Translations under genes and position numbers: made by a program
Assembly: GCF_003670115.1 (NCBI RefSeq)
Contig: NZ_QQTY01000004.1
Location: 558,001 to 622,000 of the forward strand
Direction: 5' to 3'
DNA from: Natronorubrum halophilum
Lineage (GTDB): Archaea; Halobacteriota; Halobacteria; Halobacteriales; Natrialbaceae
Length of the DNA stretch: 64,000 nt
Part shown: piece by piece, positions 63,431-64,000 of the stretch
Position numbering within the stretch: the first letter of the stretch is position 1
How the letters are laid out: the number at the start of each line of letters is the position of its first letter
The notes under the pieces: model-generated
Told to the model about the DNA's origin: nothing
What the model saw: only the letters and a program-made list of their open reading frames with translations
Database searches by the model: none

Positions 63431-64000
63431 TCAGAACTCCTCGGTCGGCGGCGCGATTCCCTCGTCGCCGCCCTCGAGTTCGAACTCCTCGCGAACTTCC
63501 CGAATCCGGTCGCGGATATCGGCCGCCAACTCGAACTCGAGGTTGCCCGCCGCCTCTTCCATGCGGTCCTCGAGTTCCTCGACGTAGCGGGCGGCCTCGT
63601 CGTCGTCCGCGAGTTCCTTTCCGGAAACGCTCGAGGTGTCGGTTTTGCTTCCCGGAAGGTTGGCCTCGCTGACGTCCTTCTCGATCGTCGTCGGCTCGAG
63701 GCCGCGTTCCTCGTTGTACGTCCGCTGAATCTCGCGGCGGCGCTGCGTCTCCTCGATCGCGGACTCCATGGCGTTCGAGGGCTCGTCGGCGTAGAGGACG
63801 ACCTCGCCGTTGACGTTCCGGGCGGCCCGCCCCATCGTCTGGACGAGCGTGGTTTCGCTCCGGAGGAATCCCTCTTGGTCGGCGTCCAGGATGGCGACCA
63901 GACTCACCTCGGGGATGTCCAGTCCCTCCCGCAGGAGGTTGATCCCGACGAGGACGTCGATCTCGCCGAGCCGAAGCGAGCGGATGATCTCGTGGCGCTC
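63431..64000 (-). CDS. uvrB: UvrABC system protein B, C-terminal part (5' end outside window)
   Basis: The frame is open to the window edge, so 189 residues remain. Helicase motif V/VI is visible at the start ([51 protein letters not shown]), followed by [16 protein letters not shown] and the UVR domain ([39 protein letters not shown]) that contacts UvrC. The protein ends in GIAPPTEEF. It verifies damage after UvrA loading. Confidence 0.95.
   Translation of the reverse strand, partial: ERHEIIRSLRLGEIDVLVGINLLREGLDIPEVSLVAILDADQEGFLRSETTLVQTMGRAARNVNGEVVLYADEPSNAMESAIEETQRRREIQRTYNEERGLEPTTIEKDVSEANLPGSKTDTSSVSGKELADDDEAARYVEELEDRMEEAAGNLEFELAADIRDRIREVREEFELEGGDEGIAPPTEEF

Overview
This window is chromosomal DNA of an extremely halophilic archaeon (class Halobacteria; Natrialbales-like, but the order is a guess). 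The evidence is high GC with strongly GC-ending codons, very acidic proteins, Tat signals on exported proteins, TATA boxes about 26 bases upstream of start codons (leaderless transcripts), and archaeal information-processing genes: DNA polymerase D large subunit, thermosome, aSUI1, Rio1 and a Pno1-like KH protein. These sit beside genes of bacterial type that are common in haloarchaea (NAD-dependent LigA, UvrB/UvrC, bacterial-type LeuRS).

Layout. 1-4.6 kb: end of an ABC permease, a dolichol-kinase-like enzyme, GlyRS overlapping a four-CBS-domain protein, and a 53-residue small protein from a divergent leaderless promoter. 4.7-7.4 kb: two haloarchaeal proteins of unknown function and a methyltransferase. 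7.4-13.8 kb: a five-gene dipeptide/oligopeptide ABC operon. 14.2-18.3 kb: a PPC-domain protein one base upstream of polC (DP2). 18.6-25.7 kb: hydrolase, zinc-ribbon protein, ketopantoate reductase, NifU-like protein, PHP phosphoesterase, RecJ-like DHH protein. 25.7-30 kb: hemC-cobA-hemD, truncated haemoglobin, prephenate dehydratase. 30-32.3 kb: a Tat-exported beta-helix protein with an AT-rich upstream region, the most accessory-looking locus. 32.3-40.7 kb: peroxiredoxin, Hsp20, a GIDE-like membrane protein, LeuRS, a DUF2071 protein, a sugar porter and an alanine dehydrogenase/ornithine cyclodeaminase homologue. 41.2-49.2 kb: thermosome, AtoE-type transporter, KH protein, PAC2 protein, phosphodiesterase, TrpRS, Rio1. 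49.3-54.6 kb: SBP56-type protein with two [2Fe-2S] ferredoxins, LigA, then a hicBA module flanked by a decayed copy of the ligA 3' end. 54.6-64 kb: Get3/ArsA ATPase, an ABC exporter pair, UvrC, aSUI1, a GNAT, a manganese-exporter-family protein behind a 16-codon leader, and the end of UvrB.

Most of the window is housekeeping. Six features are the most worth following up: (1) a tract of foreign-looking synonymous codons in polC centred on the classic PolII intein site, in an intein-free gene; (2) an 800-base-offset duplication of the ligA tail bracketing hicBA; (3) a 16-codon leader overlapping the manganese-exporter start by ATGA, with a palindrome at the predicted transcription start; (4) a shared palindromic element inside glyS, inside leuS and in an intergenic region; (5) the SBP56 plus twin-ferredoxin cluster; (6) a triplicated N-terminal motif in TrpRS. 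No tRNA, rRNA, CRISPR array or intact insertion sequence was found by eye.
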